A stretch of 64,000 nt of DNA, from NCBI GenBank assembly GCA_033002965.1, contig JAURVB010001772.1, positions 62,001 through 126,000 on the forward strand. The letters run 5' to 3'. Origin of the DNA: Piper betle. Its lineage: Eukaryota > Streptophyta > Magnoliopsida > Piperales > Piperaceae. A program made the position numbers and the translations under genes. The notes below the pieces were generated by a model, which had not been told where the DNA came from, did not search any database, and was given only the letters and a program-made list of their open reading frames with translations. This document shows positions 21,836 to 34,725 of this stretch, piece after piece. How positions within the stretch are numbered: position 1 is the stretch's first letter; every line of letters starts with the position of its first letter.

Positions 21836-22968
21836 TTAAGAAACTGGGGCTCTCCTGGGTATTCCCTTCCTCTTGTTCAAAAGCCTCTTTGGCCTTAGAG
21901 AATTCATCCATGTATCACCCTCTTCACTAGAATTGCAATAGCCGGAACTGGGCGACGATGGAGGGGTTGAATCGGAAGCACCAGTAATGTTGCTTACCTC
22001 CGGTAAACCTGAGAGGCCTAATGTCTGTGATTTCATCAACTGTGCCCCATCTACCACCTGCAATTTTTTTTAACCCCATTTCAACATTAAGAAATTAAAA
22101 GCTAAAAAATTATTATTATTATTATTTAAAACAAAAGACAAATGGAATGGTCTTGCCTTACAAGCGATGGAGCAGTATTGGGAGGATTCACTCGTCAAAA
22201 TGCGATTGCAGCTTTCACAGACGGCGCTGACAGGCTTCACTGGCGCCACTGTCGCCTTGAACTGGGGCCTTGGATTTAAGAATACAGCCTTTGCCCTGTT
22301 GATCTTATATGACTGACATGTGAAATTACAAGTAAATGCCCCGAATTTGTAAAATAAAACAAGCGACAAAAAATGCAATCATTCGTCAGCCGAATTCACA
22401 GAGGCAACAACGAAATTTCACGTGATTGAAAGAAGATAAACAATCGACGCCTTACTTGAACTCCACAGCAATCAATGAGCTTTTGTATATCATGGAGAAG
22501 AACAACATCGTGATAGACATATCTCCGAACTTGGATGATGTTATGAACCATATGTGAGGATCCAAAGCACTGCTGACAGATAGAGTAGTTGCAGTCCATA
22601 CAGAAGATGTTAATATCGTTCTTCTTCCCATCATCATGCCGATGGCAAGGCTCAAAGAATTTACTGCTCAGAAGCTCTTCCAACCAAAGAGGCACGTCCG
22701 GCTTCACATGAGAATCCCCACCCACAGATTTCGGCACAAATCCAACCCGCAAATCAAGAACGAAACAACTCAATTTTTTCTGGTGTACTTAACTAGTGTT
22801 TGGCAGATTTTGTCTTCTCTAGTAAAAAATAATTTTGATTTTTAAATTAAATTATTGGCAAGCCAAATTTAATTTAAAAACAGGAAGGAAAAAGAAAACA
22901 TCACAGCTAATGCTAACAATAATCTTTTTTTTAAAAAAAGATAACAATAATAGTGCTTCGCTTACCAT
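21836..22968 (-). CDS. PLATZ-family zinc-dependent DNA-binding protein, four exons
   Basis: PLATZ proteins are plant-specific, zinc-dependent A/T-rich DNA binders that act as transcriptional regulators in the nucleus. Minus-strand exons are 22968-22966, 22779-22456, 22312-22157 and 22057-21836, giving about 234 residues. The first coding exon holds only the ATG, ending at a GTAAG donor. The acceptor at 22780 then gives KKLSCFVLDLRVGFVPK. Domain evidence: WLEELLSSKFFEPC, HRHDDGKKND, FCMDCNYSICQQC, then HNIIQVRRYVYHDVV...IDC, and the second half AVFLNPRPQ with CESCNRIL and SSQYCSIACK. These supply the Cys/His zinc ligands in family order. The low-complexity Ser/Pro tail SDSTPPSSPSSGYCN is typical. 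The third intron starts with GC (AAG followed by GCAAGA); no GT donor there keeps the frame. No inactivating change was seen. Confidence 0.92.
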
Positions 22969-23560
22969 GTTGATGGTTCTCGCAATGTCCAAAACTATTA
23001 CCGGGCGGACCAAATCAGCTGAGAAGGGAGAGAAACAGAGGAGGAGGCATGGGCTGGGAATTGGCCGATGATTGATGTTTTAGGATGAGAGAAAGAGGAA
23101 TTAGTCTGTGTATGTGTGCGTTTGTTGGGGGAGTAAATGGGGAAAGAAAGGGAATCGCGGCAAACAATCACAATGACGGCCCTTCGGCCTTTGATAGCGT
23201 GCAGAGCGGGAACCGAGCCGCATCTCGACCGTCCGTTCCGTCCGTTTTCAACATTTGCGCCTCGATGCCCGATTCGTGGCGTATCCCAGCCGTCGGCTTT
23301 CTCCATGAGGACTCGCGCGTGCTGGTGTTGAGAAAGAGAGGGCAAAAAGGGTAATTGCGAAGCGCCTTCGCGTTTTTTCTTTTGGGCTTTTTGGTTTTGT
23401 TCCGCCGGGACTATGCCCCGATTTACGGGCGGCGCCACCCCACCTCTTGTCTTACTATCTGAATCAGGGTGATGGCGGCTGCGTCCTTCAAATCTAGCAG
23501 GAATAATTGTATATCTTGTTCTTCTCTTTTTTAAACGCATAATAATACTGGTGTGTTCTT
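22969..23560 (-). promoter_or_regulatory. GC-rich 5' UTR and promoter region of the PLATZ gene
   Basis: This is the only clearly CpG-rich stretch around the gene. It contains long frames on both strands (for example 22998-23540 minus and 23085-23354 plus) that overlap one another and show no domain, as expected of composition rather than coding. Transcription of the PLATZ gene probably starts here; a precise start cannot be fixed by eye. Confidence 0.45.
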
Positions 23561-25827
23561 TTCTTCTTTTCGATTAAAAATATTTATAGATTTCTTTGTT
23601 CAAATCCCAAGAAACATACTTCGTGAACATTAAAAAGATAATCTAAATAAAAAACTTTCTTTAATGTCTTAAAGCCAAGGCTGTTTTATTACACGAATGA
23701 TAGAAAATAAAACTTATTCCCTTTTCTAAGTCACTTGTAGTTAGTTCTAGCCAAAGCTGGCTCGACCCGGTCACATTGGTAATTTTCTTTTAAAATTTAA
23801 TGGAATCCAATCGATGGCCCAATTTAGTTTCACTCAGCAAAACTTAGCCGTAATCTAGTCAGAATTTGGTTGCCCAAGGGCAAAATCTAGCTCCTGGCAG
23901 TTAGGCGATTAGGTCTAATTGCTCACGACTAGATCTGGCCACTCAGCCGATTACCAACATCGTCCGGGTAGGGAGTAGGGCCTTTTCTTTTTTTAATCTT
24001 TATTTTTAGAAAAAATAAATATTAGTTATCTTTATAATCACACTGCCCATATCAAACTTTGGGATAAAAAATTCTCCTGCCCCTAATTCACCGAAGCTCC
24101 TCTTAATATAAATTTAGTTTATTATATAAGAAAAGTTGTCTAACATTCGATATATAATATGGTTTTAGTGTCTGACTATTATATTCTTATTTACACAATA
24201 ATATGCCAAGTTAAAACATTCTAATTCCAAAGCACTTTTTTAAGTAAACAGTGCTAAAGAAATTATAGTTGATTTGACTCCTAAACCTCAAACCAAAACT
24301 CAAATATACTTTTCACATGGAGTCAATCAAAGGCGAGGAAGATTCGATTACCACTCACAAAAATTTTTTTGTCTACTATTGGTAAATATCGAAAATATAT
24401 TAGTTTTTTTACTAAATAAATGATAATAATAAGATATTTAATGCCAACAAACACTATATGTCAATGCCTAAATTGAAGCACGAGAAAATTTTTCCCCCGA
24501 ATAATTGAAGCTCAAGATTAGGTATTCCGATACGTGATTTTCAAAATGTGGCATAGTAATAATTCATATAAGTGGTGGCATCAAGACCATACATACAAAA
24601 ATGTTAAATTGAACATGCAGATATACTTTTTCTTACGTGGGCTTGTGATTCACAATAGAACTGGCTTATAAATAATAATAATATGACCGAATGAGATTCA
24701 TGTACATCCGATCAAAAATCTTTTGGAATGTAGCTTTACAGTTAGACTGCAAATGGTGCCATGCAGATGAAATTAACAAGTTCACAACAAATAGGGCGGG
24801 TCAGTTCGGGGAAGGATGTAATCTGGTTGGAAGCATTCACGCTCTTGCATCGCCGCTCACACTTCTCCCGCGTACTCGTTCAAAACACGAGAAGATGTGT
24901 AGGCCGCGTGCACAATCTATGACCTTCGCATGAAACTGAAACCCCAAAATGTCCCAGCCTTTCCTACTCACAAACAAGCTGACTTCGACTTGGTGCGGAA
25001 AAAACCATCTAATTGGTCATTTGCCTGCGCACGGTCTAATAAAATCATACTTGAGAAAATTTAATTCGTAGATTGCTTAAAAATTTGTAGTATTGGAGCT
25101 TGATTTTTATTTAAATTTTTTAATATTATATGTAGGATTTCTTTAAATACTAAGGGGGTAATATTGTAATTTAATTTTTTATTCAACTTAATTAATCATT
25201 TTTAAAGAGGTGATTGAACTTATTAATTAGATTGGGTCCTTGAAAGCGGAGACCATGTTTGATGGTGACGAGGATAGGAGTTATGCTATAAGCCATAAGC
25301 CAAGTAAGGCGTGGGTTAGGCCGTTAACAACGAGCCAAATGTATATATAATGAGGATGGCATTTTCTAAATTAGATGGATTATAATAACCTTTAACTTAA
25401 TCTCAGATTTAATATACGTGGGGTAAGATCTAGTTAGTGTTGCCAACGGGTCGGGATCAGTATGGATTTTGCAAGACCCGAACCCAAACCCAAACCCAAA
25501 GCTGAACCCAAATATATACATAAGTATTTTTCCCTTTGATTTAGACTCGAAGGTCTACATTTTGAGTTGTAATTATTTGAATCTGATATTATAAATAAAA
25601 ATTTTATATACATGATTAATTAAGTTTCCTAATTAGTTAGGATTCTTAATATAAACTAGGGATTAGACGAGGACATGGGAAAACAAATAAATATCAATGT
25701 TAGGGTTTTATTGAAGCTTTTCCACATTCTTTTATCTTACCCTCTTCCTTGGTTCGTGCCAGCAGTAATTAAGTTTCAATGTTTGCTCTTCAACCTCCTC
25801 ATCCACCACCTACATCCTCACCAATAT
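23561..25827. other. AT-rich intergenic DNA, no gene recognised
   Basis: Only short uninformative frames occur. A run of about four ACCCAAA-like units sits at about 25483-25502. The stretch ends at the left terminus of the nested LTR block. Confidence 0.4.
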
Positions 25828-27614
25828 TGTGACACCCCATTTTTTGGTCCTAGTGTGAACCAAATTACGATGTTATAATTTGAAAGTTATTCGTTAAACT
25901 ACTATCATATAAACTTTACGGAAGCAAATCTAAATCCTCAAAAAACTTGTTTAAGAATCTTTTTTTAGTAGTATGATTAATATGTATTGTATGTAAGCAA
26001 AACCCTCTTAATTCTACGACCATTGAGAGGGTGGCTTTAATCAATGTAGATGGTCACTTTGAATTAGAGAAGAGGCACAACCATAGTGTAGTCAAAAAGT
26101 TGAGCTTTTTAGAATGTATGATCCAATTCTTAAACTTAATTAAGTATCTTATTAATTCTAAACTTAACACGTGTGAATGCAAGGGTTTTGGTTACCTGTT
26201 CCACATACCTTTAATAGAAAGTAAAATATACGGAGACTCGAGTACTGGGGCATCATACCCTAGCACTTAGTCTTCACGTGGGCTTTTTATTTGACATGAA
26301 TTGTAAGCTCCTCTGATCCACCTTACTCTAACACACACACACACATCTGCAACTAAATAAGCTTGGCGTAACTGGTATGATCCTTGTGGTGTTATGGGAC
26401 TTTAAGGCTTACACACCTGAAGATGATCATTAAAATGCCTCAAAGTTAATATCCTACACGACAATAATACTAACTAGTAAAGCATACTACACACCATACA
26501 TTTCGTCACAATAAGCATGCATAAGCAAGTTTTAAAGCACCAACCCACATCACGGTACAAAACTCTCGTGGATCCAAATACATAAATGTCAAATACACCA
26601 AATACAAAAGCTCAAAAGCCCAAAACACATAAGTATTACAAAACATAAGCCACAAATACAACAATAGGCATAACCCCCACCATGAGCCTCTAGATCTGTT
26701 CACCTACATTGACCACCAACATGCGTACTAACCTACATAGATATAAGAAATCTATCTGTAATTAAACAAGTTTGATTACCGGTCCGAAAATAATTACAGA
26801 TAACCAATACTGGCTAATTAGTACCCACAGGACATTCATAACACTTACGAAAGTCTCATAGGGCTATAAGCAGAGATAACATACTTAAAAAGGTTGGCTC
26901 GCATGTACATTAAAGATCATATTTATACAAGAAGTTTACGCCCTCACATCCTCCATATAACATTGGTCAGGATACTCAATTGGCTTGGAATAGTTAGGTT
27001 AGTGCTACAATTTTTAAAAATATGTTGTATTTGCAATACCCTACTTATATTGTATAACTTTAGGATGTAAAAGAGTACTGGTACAATTCATATAGCCTAT
27101 ACCACTCACTTTCTTGTTCGTGAAATTTGTTCCCCATGCATACTTATGTAATAGGCTTAGGGAAGTACTAATTGAATAAATTTCTCCATCTTCAATTTAA
27201 AAACCAATAAGAGGTCTCATCCTCATAGTTTTATAAAATTACAAAAAACTTGACGAAGTGGCTCAATATTGGAGGGATCCGATAAAACGTCGCCAACGCC
27301 ATGCTAAGACTAAAGCGTGACTAAACTCGACACTGAAGGAGCCAAATAGAGGTGAAACAGAAAAGTTCTACGATCCTAGATGAGTGACGCTCTGTGTCAT
27401 AGACCTTCGAGCTCACCCCACGTAACCTATCACAGAGAATCTAAATCAGACTTAGATTACATCGGCAGGCACATAAAGGCAAGGCCTCAACATATGCACA
27501 ACACATAAGATATTTAATTAATTTAATTACTTACTTAATGAAGTATTAAACCTTATTATATAGATTAATTAGAGTTTAGAGTTACAAGTTCACTTAGTTG
27601 GAAATGTCCAAATT

Positions 27615-30600
27615 TGTAAAACCCTAGCTTCGAATTAGGGTTTTACCTACTTACTACCTTGCTTGGTTCGAGCCAGTCTTGAGTTGGTTCGATTCGAGTC
27701 AGTTTAGCTTTCACACTATGAGTATGAGGCTCATATGACTATATGAACATGTTATGGAGGCTGGTTATGCCTGATATAAAAATAATAGCTTCGATTATGC
27801 CAAAATAGAGGATGAGTTATGAGTGTATACTTGAGGTATACGGGTCTGTGGTTATGTTAGCTCATGGTTTTAAGGCTAAATTTAGGTCGTTGTAGCGTTT
27901 AATATCAATTTGGGCTTTGTTAGGGTCTCTCATTTACATGCATCTAAGGGATTTTAGATTATCGGATTGCCCTTAAGAACCCAATTTGATTTGATTGTGA
28001 GATCTTCATCCAATCTTAGTTACGCTTCGAGTCAGTTTTGGCTTTTTTCGGTACCGATTTGAGCTTTTTGACCGTATGTATGTATATTGTATATATTCTA
28101 GGTGGACGCTACTAGACCCCCTAATCATCCAAATGATCAGATTGCCACGTGGCAAGATCTAGTTCGTCCAACAAAAAAGGGAAAAACCTAGCTCTCCTCT
28201 CCCACTATTTTGGAACACTACCCCTAGCACCGTTGCCACTTTTGGCTGCCACCGATGAGTCTCGGGCCCACTGCTAACCACCGTAGCCACCTCGCGATCG
28301 GTTATCGACTCACAACCTCCACCAACTCTAATGCGATCATAGTCGCTGTCCGTGATTGCATTTTGTTTGTTGGATTTCCACCGCTGCCGGTGCTTCGGGG
28401 GCATTTTCTGGCACTAGCGAGCCTCCTTCAGCGAGGCCGACCACCCAAATAGCTTCCCCTCATCTAGCCCAAGATTTTAAGACCACCCCCACCATCACAG
28501 TGGAGGCGATTGCCGCCAGCGATGTTGTCGTTCCTGACAACATTTTCTTAGTTTTTCAACCATTTTTAGGCTAGTCATCGCCTGGACACCATCATCCATC
28601 AACTCAAACACATTCCTCACTTAACGGCTAATAATTGAGCCTAGCCCTGCTGTCCATCGTTGGTGACTCCATCTAACCCAACGACAATCCCCCTATACGC
28701 AGCCATCTTCCGGTCAACTGATGGTCAGACTCTATCGATCATCGCCTTCATCACACTCCACGTCCTCCCCTTCTATCGAACACGAGTGGCAACAACCTCC
28801 ACTGTGCTACCATCGGTGTTGTTTGGCAACGGGAACCAGCGGCCCATTGGGTCTGTTTGCCATATCCACCTGTTTGCCCATTTCCGTGTTCATGTTTACC
28901 TGTTTACGCTCGTGTCTGTGTCTAGCTAGCTAGCCCAACTAACCGAGTCCAGTCTAGCTTGCCCAAAGAGCTTGACAAAGTCTGACTCAGTCGCTTCAGT
29001 ATTGTTGACTTGATAGTTCTTTTTTTGCTATTTTCAACTCATTTTTGTCCTTTTGACCATTTTCGGTAATTGGAGACCCCTTATATTAGTTTAAATGTAT
29101 ATTCAAATTATTTGACATATTTTGGTGTCATAATTGTTTTTATTTATTTATTTATTCATTATTTTTTATTACTTAAATAATTCTCATACTTGACAAATAT
29201 TAATATAATTATTTATTATTATTGATGATGTATTTATTTGTTGAAATTATTTTAATTCATGTTTATCTTATTAATTTGATTAATTGATTAATTATTTTTT
29301 ATTTGCTCATTCACATTATTTTTTATGTGTGTTTAGTTGTATACTCATATATTCGACATTTAGAATACTATTATTCATGATTAATTTTTATTAATTATTT
29401 ATTCATTGATCCAATTATTTGTTGATTATTAATTTTTAGACTACTCACTTATGTGCTATTATCCACTCGCATTTAGTCGTATATTTATTTTGTGTTATTT
29501 ATATTATTATTGTTATTTATTATTTATTACTTTTCTTGATGTTACTCGTTCACTATTTAGTCTTAGAATTGTTCATTTATTTATTTGACTTATTTTATTT
29601 ATTTATTTATTTGTTTATTACTTGCACGTGCCTCATTTTATGTGCCAAATGTTGTTCATTTATTTCCTTTGCATTGTCTATTATTTGTGATGTTATTGTT
29701 GATATGAACATACACCATGACCATGCATCGTATAGAGTTGTTAGCCTCTTGTTTAGCACTGAGTTTTCATGTAGGTTTTGAAATTCGAGCTTATCATAGA
29801 TGTGTCGTCATGCTTGAAGTTTGGACTTCAGGTTCATTATGACTCTTCTTAACTTTATCGCTTTACTCTATCATGGATTTGATTTCCAGATTGTAGAATG
29901 TGTTAAGTATTTTTTTATTAGACCATACTTAACATGGATCATCTAGACGCATTTTACTTTCGTGATTAATAACTCTCAAGGATGAAATCCTTTGTATTGT
30001 TTTCAAACTTAGTTCCACCTCATGTTGCTTTCGAGCCTACTTATATAATTCCCTTCCCAATCATTTATATAATTTTTATCGAGTTTTTAGTGAGCCAAAA
30101 GTTAGTAAATTTTACCTTGTGTATAACATGAGCGAGCGCATACATAGGTTACAATGAGCTCTAGATTAGTGAGAGGGTTATTCCATTTCCAAGGGAACCT
30201 GATATCTCTACGTCTTGAGTTTCCTCACACTTGGAGAAGCGTAGAGTAGACAAGGACTGTTGTATACGGAGCATGTCTAGATTTATGGTATTAGAGGGTA
30301 CTATAGGTGATTTCTTGAGAGTACTCAACCTTTGTGTTCTTGGCCAGGAGTTATATGGAGGTTTGGAGAGGGCTTAAGTTATGTGCTTTTCCCCAAAAGT
30401 GGGATCAATTATTGCCAAAAGAGGCATTTACTAAGAGTAACATAAGACTAGTTCAATACGGGATGCTATTGAGTCTGTAGCCTATTGACTCCTTAGTAGA
30501 TGCCCTCTGAGTGTTCTCATGAAGATTATATATGGTTTTCCTTTCTCGAGGAGTTGAAATCTACTTGCCAGTTTGTACTAGCTTATTTTTGGACCAGTGA

Positions 30601-30925
30601 CACCTGTTGTTAATGTTTTTCCTATTCTGTATATAGGTCTTGTGTTCTTATGTGTTGGGCCGACTTTAGTGGTAAGACAGATAGATGCTACACACACTTG
30701 AGTTCAATGCGCCTTTGTTTTCTTTTGTTCTTTTGTTTGTGTTTGATATGTGTTCATGTATTTAGTTGATTTATCATGATGTGTCTTCTATTCTCTAGAT
30801 GTCAGGATGGTTGTTTTGATCTATTTCTCATTCGAGTCCTGTAAATTAATTGATTTAGACATGACACGACTCAATTGTAATAGTTTTGATCCGGTTCTTA
30901 GCTAAATCAGAATGAGGGTGTTACA
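27615..30925 (+). mobile_element. Solo LTR, Ty3/gypsy type (copy A), about 3.3 kb
   Basis: It begins TGTAAAACCC and ends GGGTGTTACA, near-perfect inverted termini with TG...CA ends. The flanking 5-mers are AAATT (27610-27614) and AAACT (30926-30930), a target-site duplication with one transition. Its right half aligns with copy B in order: CTCAAGGATGA(G/A)AT, CACCTCA.GTTGC, TTTTTATCGAGTTTT.AGTGAG, GGATTAGTG, and a GAGAGTACTC...TATGGAGGTT block. There is no PBS, polyprotein or second LTR next to it, so it is a solo LTR. The LTR length and termini suggest a chromovirus such as the Tekay/Del group; that lineage call is an inference. ATTT-rich sequence fills 29100-29650. Confidence 0.8.
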
Positions 30926-31877
30926 AAACTTTGGTTTTAATTAGATGGACTTAACCATACAATTTTTGGATGGGCTAAATGATAGCCAAATGGGCTAAAA
31001 TTTAGACCAATGGGTTGCGACATCTTAAGGGTTTGGGAAAAAAATTACCAAGTACTGGCCCATGGGCCAACATGGTAAACAAGGCCCCCAAAAGTCGGGC
31101 TAAGGTGCTACGAACAGTATTTTTTGGGCTACATACAAATTCTACTAAGTATTGTTTATGGGTGTGGAGACTCAAAATTGGCCTCGGTAAATGCTTATGG
31201 TTATGCAACACAATAGGTTTGAATTCTTTTAATTTCCAGTCCAAATGCAAGGATTTGGGTTTGAGTAGATTTGGGAAGTGAAAATATTGGCTAGGTCATC
31301 TCTAGAGCTAATGGGTTGTCATGAGTTTTGGAAAATCATAACTCACAATCCACTGAGCCAATGGCTCCCAAGTTTTATTATTATGTTGATGAGAAACAAC
31401 ATAAGGTGTGGGAGAAATTTCATAAAATTTTATTACCATTTGATTAGGGTTTAAAATTTTGCATCTCGAGTTAGAAAACTAGGGTTTTACCTTGTGTTCT
31501 TGCACGTTCTAGAAAATGGGATTGACTAACCACTTAAATGATTTTTAAGTAATACCAAAACGTGCATATTTATAGTTGGCAATTAGTGAGTTAGACTATA
31601 ATTTTTATATATTTTATAAACTACTTTTACTAGGCTTACTATGGAGCACCGTCTTAGAGCATGGAATAATACATTAATAATGCAACATACACACAATGTA
31701 CTTAGGGGTTTTGTTTAAGCCCTTAATGAGGTCATCTTAACATGATTATTTAGCAAAAACTATCTAACATCATAACATACAAACATGTAAAATATTACAT
31801 CCAAATATGACCTCATCAAGGGTGAAAATTGGATAAAATGTCAGGTAGGCTATTGGAAACAGTAAAACCGCTACCTT
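30926..31877 (-). mobile_element. Middle arm of copy C between the two inserted LTRs
   Basis: This is the piece of the reverse-oriented copy C lying between the right target duplication of A and the left target duplication of B. It has no recognisable coding content; frames at 31002-31281 occur on both strands and have no domain. Confidence 0.5.
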
Positions 31878-34725
31878 TGTAAAACCCGCGACTCGAGTCA
31901 AGGTTTTATAATCGTTAGCCGGTCGGTTCGACCGTGGTCCGAGTTGGTTCAGCTTTCAGAACACGTGTGCAGGGCCGAGGCCGACCGTGTGCACGTGCTA
32001 TGAGGGTTCTTGTATACCCAAGTATTGATGATAGCGTCAGATACACATCAGCAGACTGAGTTATCAGTAGATATGAGAGTATACAGTTGATGATTTTATT
32101 TTTTTTATGTTGTGACCGTAGAATTAGTTTAGGCTGAATAACGCATTAGGACGCGTTAGATGGTATTCGGGTGGGTTATTAGTTATATAGCATGTCATTT
32201 GGATGTTGTTGTGCTTGTTTTATTTTATGAGATTTTTCCATATTTTTCTAGATTTTTTTAGAATTTATTACGAACTAGTTATTATTTTGACTCGAGTAGG
32301 AATCGAGTCAATACTTATTTACGAGTTTGCCACTAGGGGTGTTTTTCTCCCTCCCGACACTTCCTCACCAAAACCCTCACGCCACTGTGCCGCCACCGTC
32401 GCCGCTGCCACACGCCACCCACCGCCGTGCAGTCGCCGTGCGCCACGACCCACCCGGCCACCGTCTCGTCGCCACGACCGCGAATCGCCCCACAAGCCGC
32501 ACCACCCCCCTTGTCGATTCGCCGCCGTCCGAGCCGTGCCGTCACCGTCGTGACCCCGACGACCACCACCTTGACCTCGCCGACATTTCCCCATCATCCC
32601 GACCGCCGTCGAGGCCGGCCATAGCCCTGATCGGAGCACGCCGTCGCCGCCGCCCATTTTCGACGCCGCCACCGACAGCCATCGCCACCTCGACTACCCT
32701 GTTTGACACCACCATCGGACCAAGCTCGAGCTGTGTCGATGACCTGATTGCCGCTAGATCATCGCGGCACGACTTAGCGCCGACACCGTAAAACTCGCCG
32801 AAGATTGATTCGTGGGAAGTCGCAGATCATCTGTCGAACACACCGGTCAAATCGATCGGACTTCGGACGCGCTAGGTTCGAATTCGAGTTTCGAGCCACG
32901 AAACGACCCTAGTCGTCGCCAATTTTCGACGACGCGAGGTATAAATTACTCCGACGTAAATTCTTAAGTTTTGTAATTATTAGGGAAGCATGCTAGACTA
33001 GATAATTAGATGAATTTTTGTGTTTTTGACATGTCTGTATGTTTGTGTGTAATTTAATAAAAATTATGAAATTGGTTGATTGATGAGTGTTAAAATGGAA
33101 AAGTAAGAAATTAATTAGGTGAACTAATTAATTACCTTGATTTCATGAGACGTAGATTGAAAACTCACTAGAATTGACTTAGGATGAATGTGTGATGATT
33201 GATGCGTGATTGCGTTGATTGTGTGTGCATGCTATAGGATGTGTGATTCATCATGCGGGTGTTAGCTTTTAGCTTGATTGTGTAGGTACGGTGTAAGAGT
33301 TCGCCGCCTAGGCGTGTGGACCCGTTTGGAGCTTCTACCAGGTCCGTTTAGGACTCGTTCTCTGTTTTACGCTACTCTATTGTGTATTTGATTTATCATG
33401 TGCAGGACGAGTTAAGTGGCGTTTTATCGGATCCCACTTAACTTGAGCCATTTAGCCAACAATTTTCTGGATTAATAACCCTTGAGGATGAGATCCCTCG
33501 AGCTTGTTTTCGAAAATAAGATCCACCTCAAGTTGCCTTCGGGCCTATTATAATAAATCCCGACCTAGCCCTATAAATAATTTTATCGAGTTTTGAGTGA
33601 GACAAGAGGAGATGAATCGGCTTGCACGTACCATGAGCGGATGCCGTGACAGTCAAAGCGGGCTCTGGATTAGTGCTAGCAGACTGTTCCATTCCCGAGG
33701 GATCCTGACAACTCCGCGTTTGAGTTCCTCACACCCAGAGGACGTGGAGGTTTACGAGTACTATTTAGTACAGCGCATGTCCGGACTTGTGGTTCAAAGG
33801 GTACTAAAGGCGACTGTCTGAGAGTACTCGGCCTACGTGCTCAAGGCCAGGAGAGATATGGAGGTTCGGAGAGGGCTTAGGATAAAAGTTTTATGTGAAG
33901 TACTGAAAAGAAGTGTCGTGAGCGGCACAGTACCAGATAGATCAGGATGTTGTTGAGTCAGCTGCTCGACGGCTCCTCTGTAGTTGCCCTTATGAGAGTT
34001 CTTGAGGAAGATATATATGATGGTTTGCTTTCCATGAGAGTTTGCTCTCATGTTCCAGTTTGATATTAGTTATTTCCGGACCAGTGACACCCGTTGCTGA
34101 CATTTTTCTATATATATGTAGGTGAGAAATGCGAGGGATGAAAGCTGTCGGGACTGCGGAGGAGCAGCACACAACCGCGCACACATGTACCTATCGCGTG
34201 TAATGTATAATGATGGTGTGTTAATGCTGTGTGAATGATAATTAGGATGTTTTTGTCTTGATGAATTGCTTATTATGAAACAAACGGATAATTGTGAATG
34301 AGTAGGAAGCCTTGGAGTTCAGACTCGGCTCAGATGAAAACAAATGAGATAATGATGAATGCTACAATAGATTGTCATGTTTTATCGTATTTTGATAAAA
34401 TATTTATATACCCTTGTTGTGGACAGGTTGGCCCCTATTGCACTTTTAGGGGAGATTTTGTCTGTTTTTCCGTAAAAATTAATGAATTTTTAATTAAAAT
34501 TTCTTGTTGTTGCATGGTTTTGTTTTGCTTGCACATCATAGCATACATGTAGGACTACGTTAGAACCCACACATCCCATCCATGAATTTCATGTTTGTAT
34601 CTCCATCTTGAGACACCGAGGGCAGATTTGGGTCGGCTTAACCGAACCCAGTAGATTAACGAATAGTTCGGTCACCGGTGATATTTCCGGGTCGGTTCAC
34701 GGGTGAGCCAAAATGGGGTGTTACA
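31878..34725 (+). mobile_element. Solo LTR, Ty3/gypsy type (copy B), 2.85 kb, exact 5-bp target duplication
   Basis: It begins TGTAAAACCC at 31878, ends GGGTGTTACA at 34725, and is flanked on both sides by ACCTT (31873-31877 and 34726-34730). It is the same family and orientation as copy A but clearly diverged from it. A strongly GC- and CpG-rich segment (about 32350-32940) sits in the first third, and gives long Pro/Arg/Ala-rich frames on both strands that I do not regard as genes. Copy A has a related but less GC-rich segment around 28190-28560. Confidence 0.88.

Noticed and set aside
22998..23540. 180-codon minus-strand frame upstream of PLATZ
   Set aside because: GC-rich 5' region with open frames on both strands; no domain, and it overlaps the likely PLATZ leader and promoter.
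32203..32791. Long overlapping frames on both strands, rich in Pro, Arg and Ala
   Set aside because: They lie in the CpG-rich part of solo LTR copy B, occur on both strands at once and show no domain; composition explains them.
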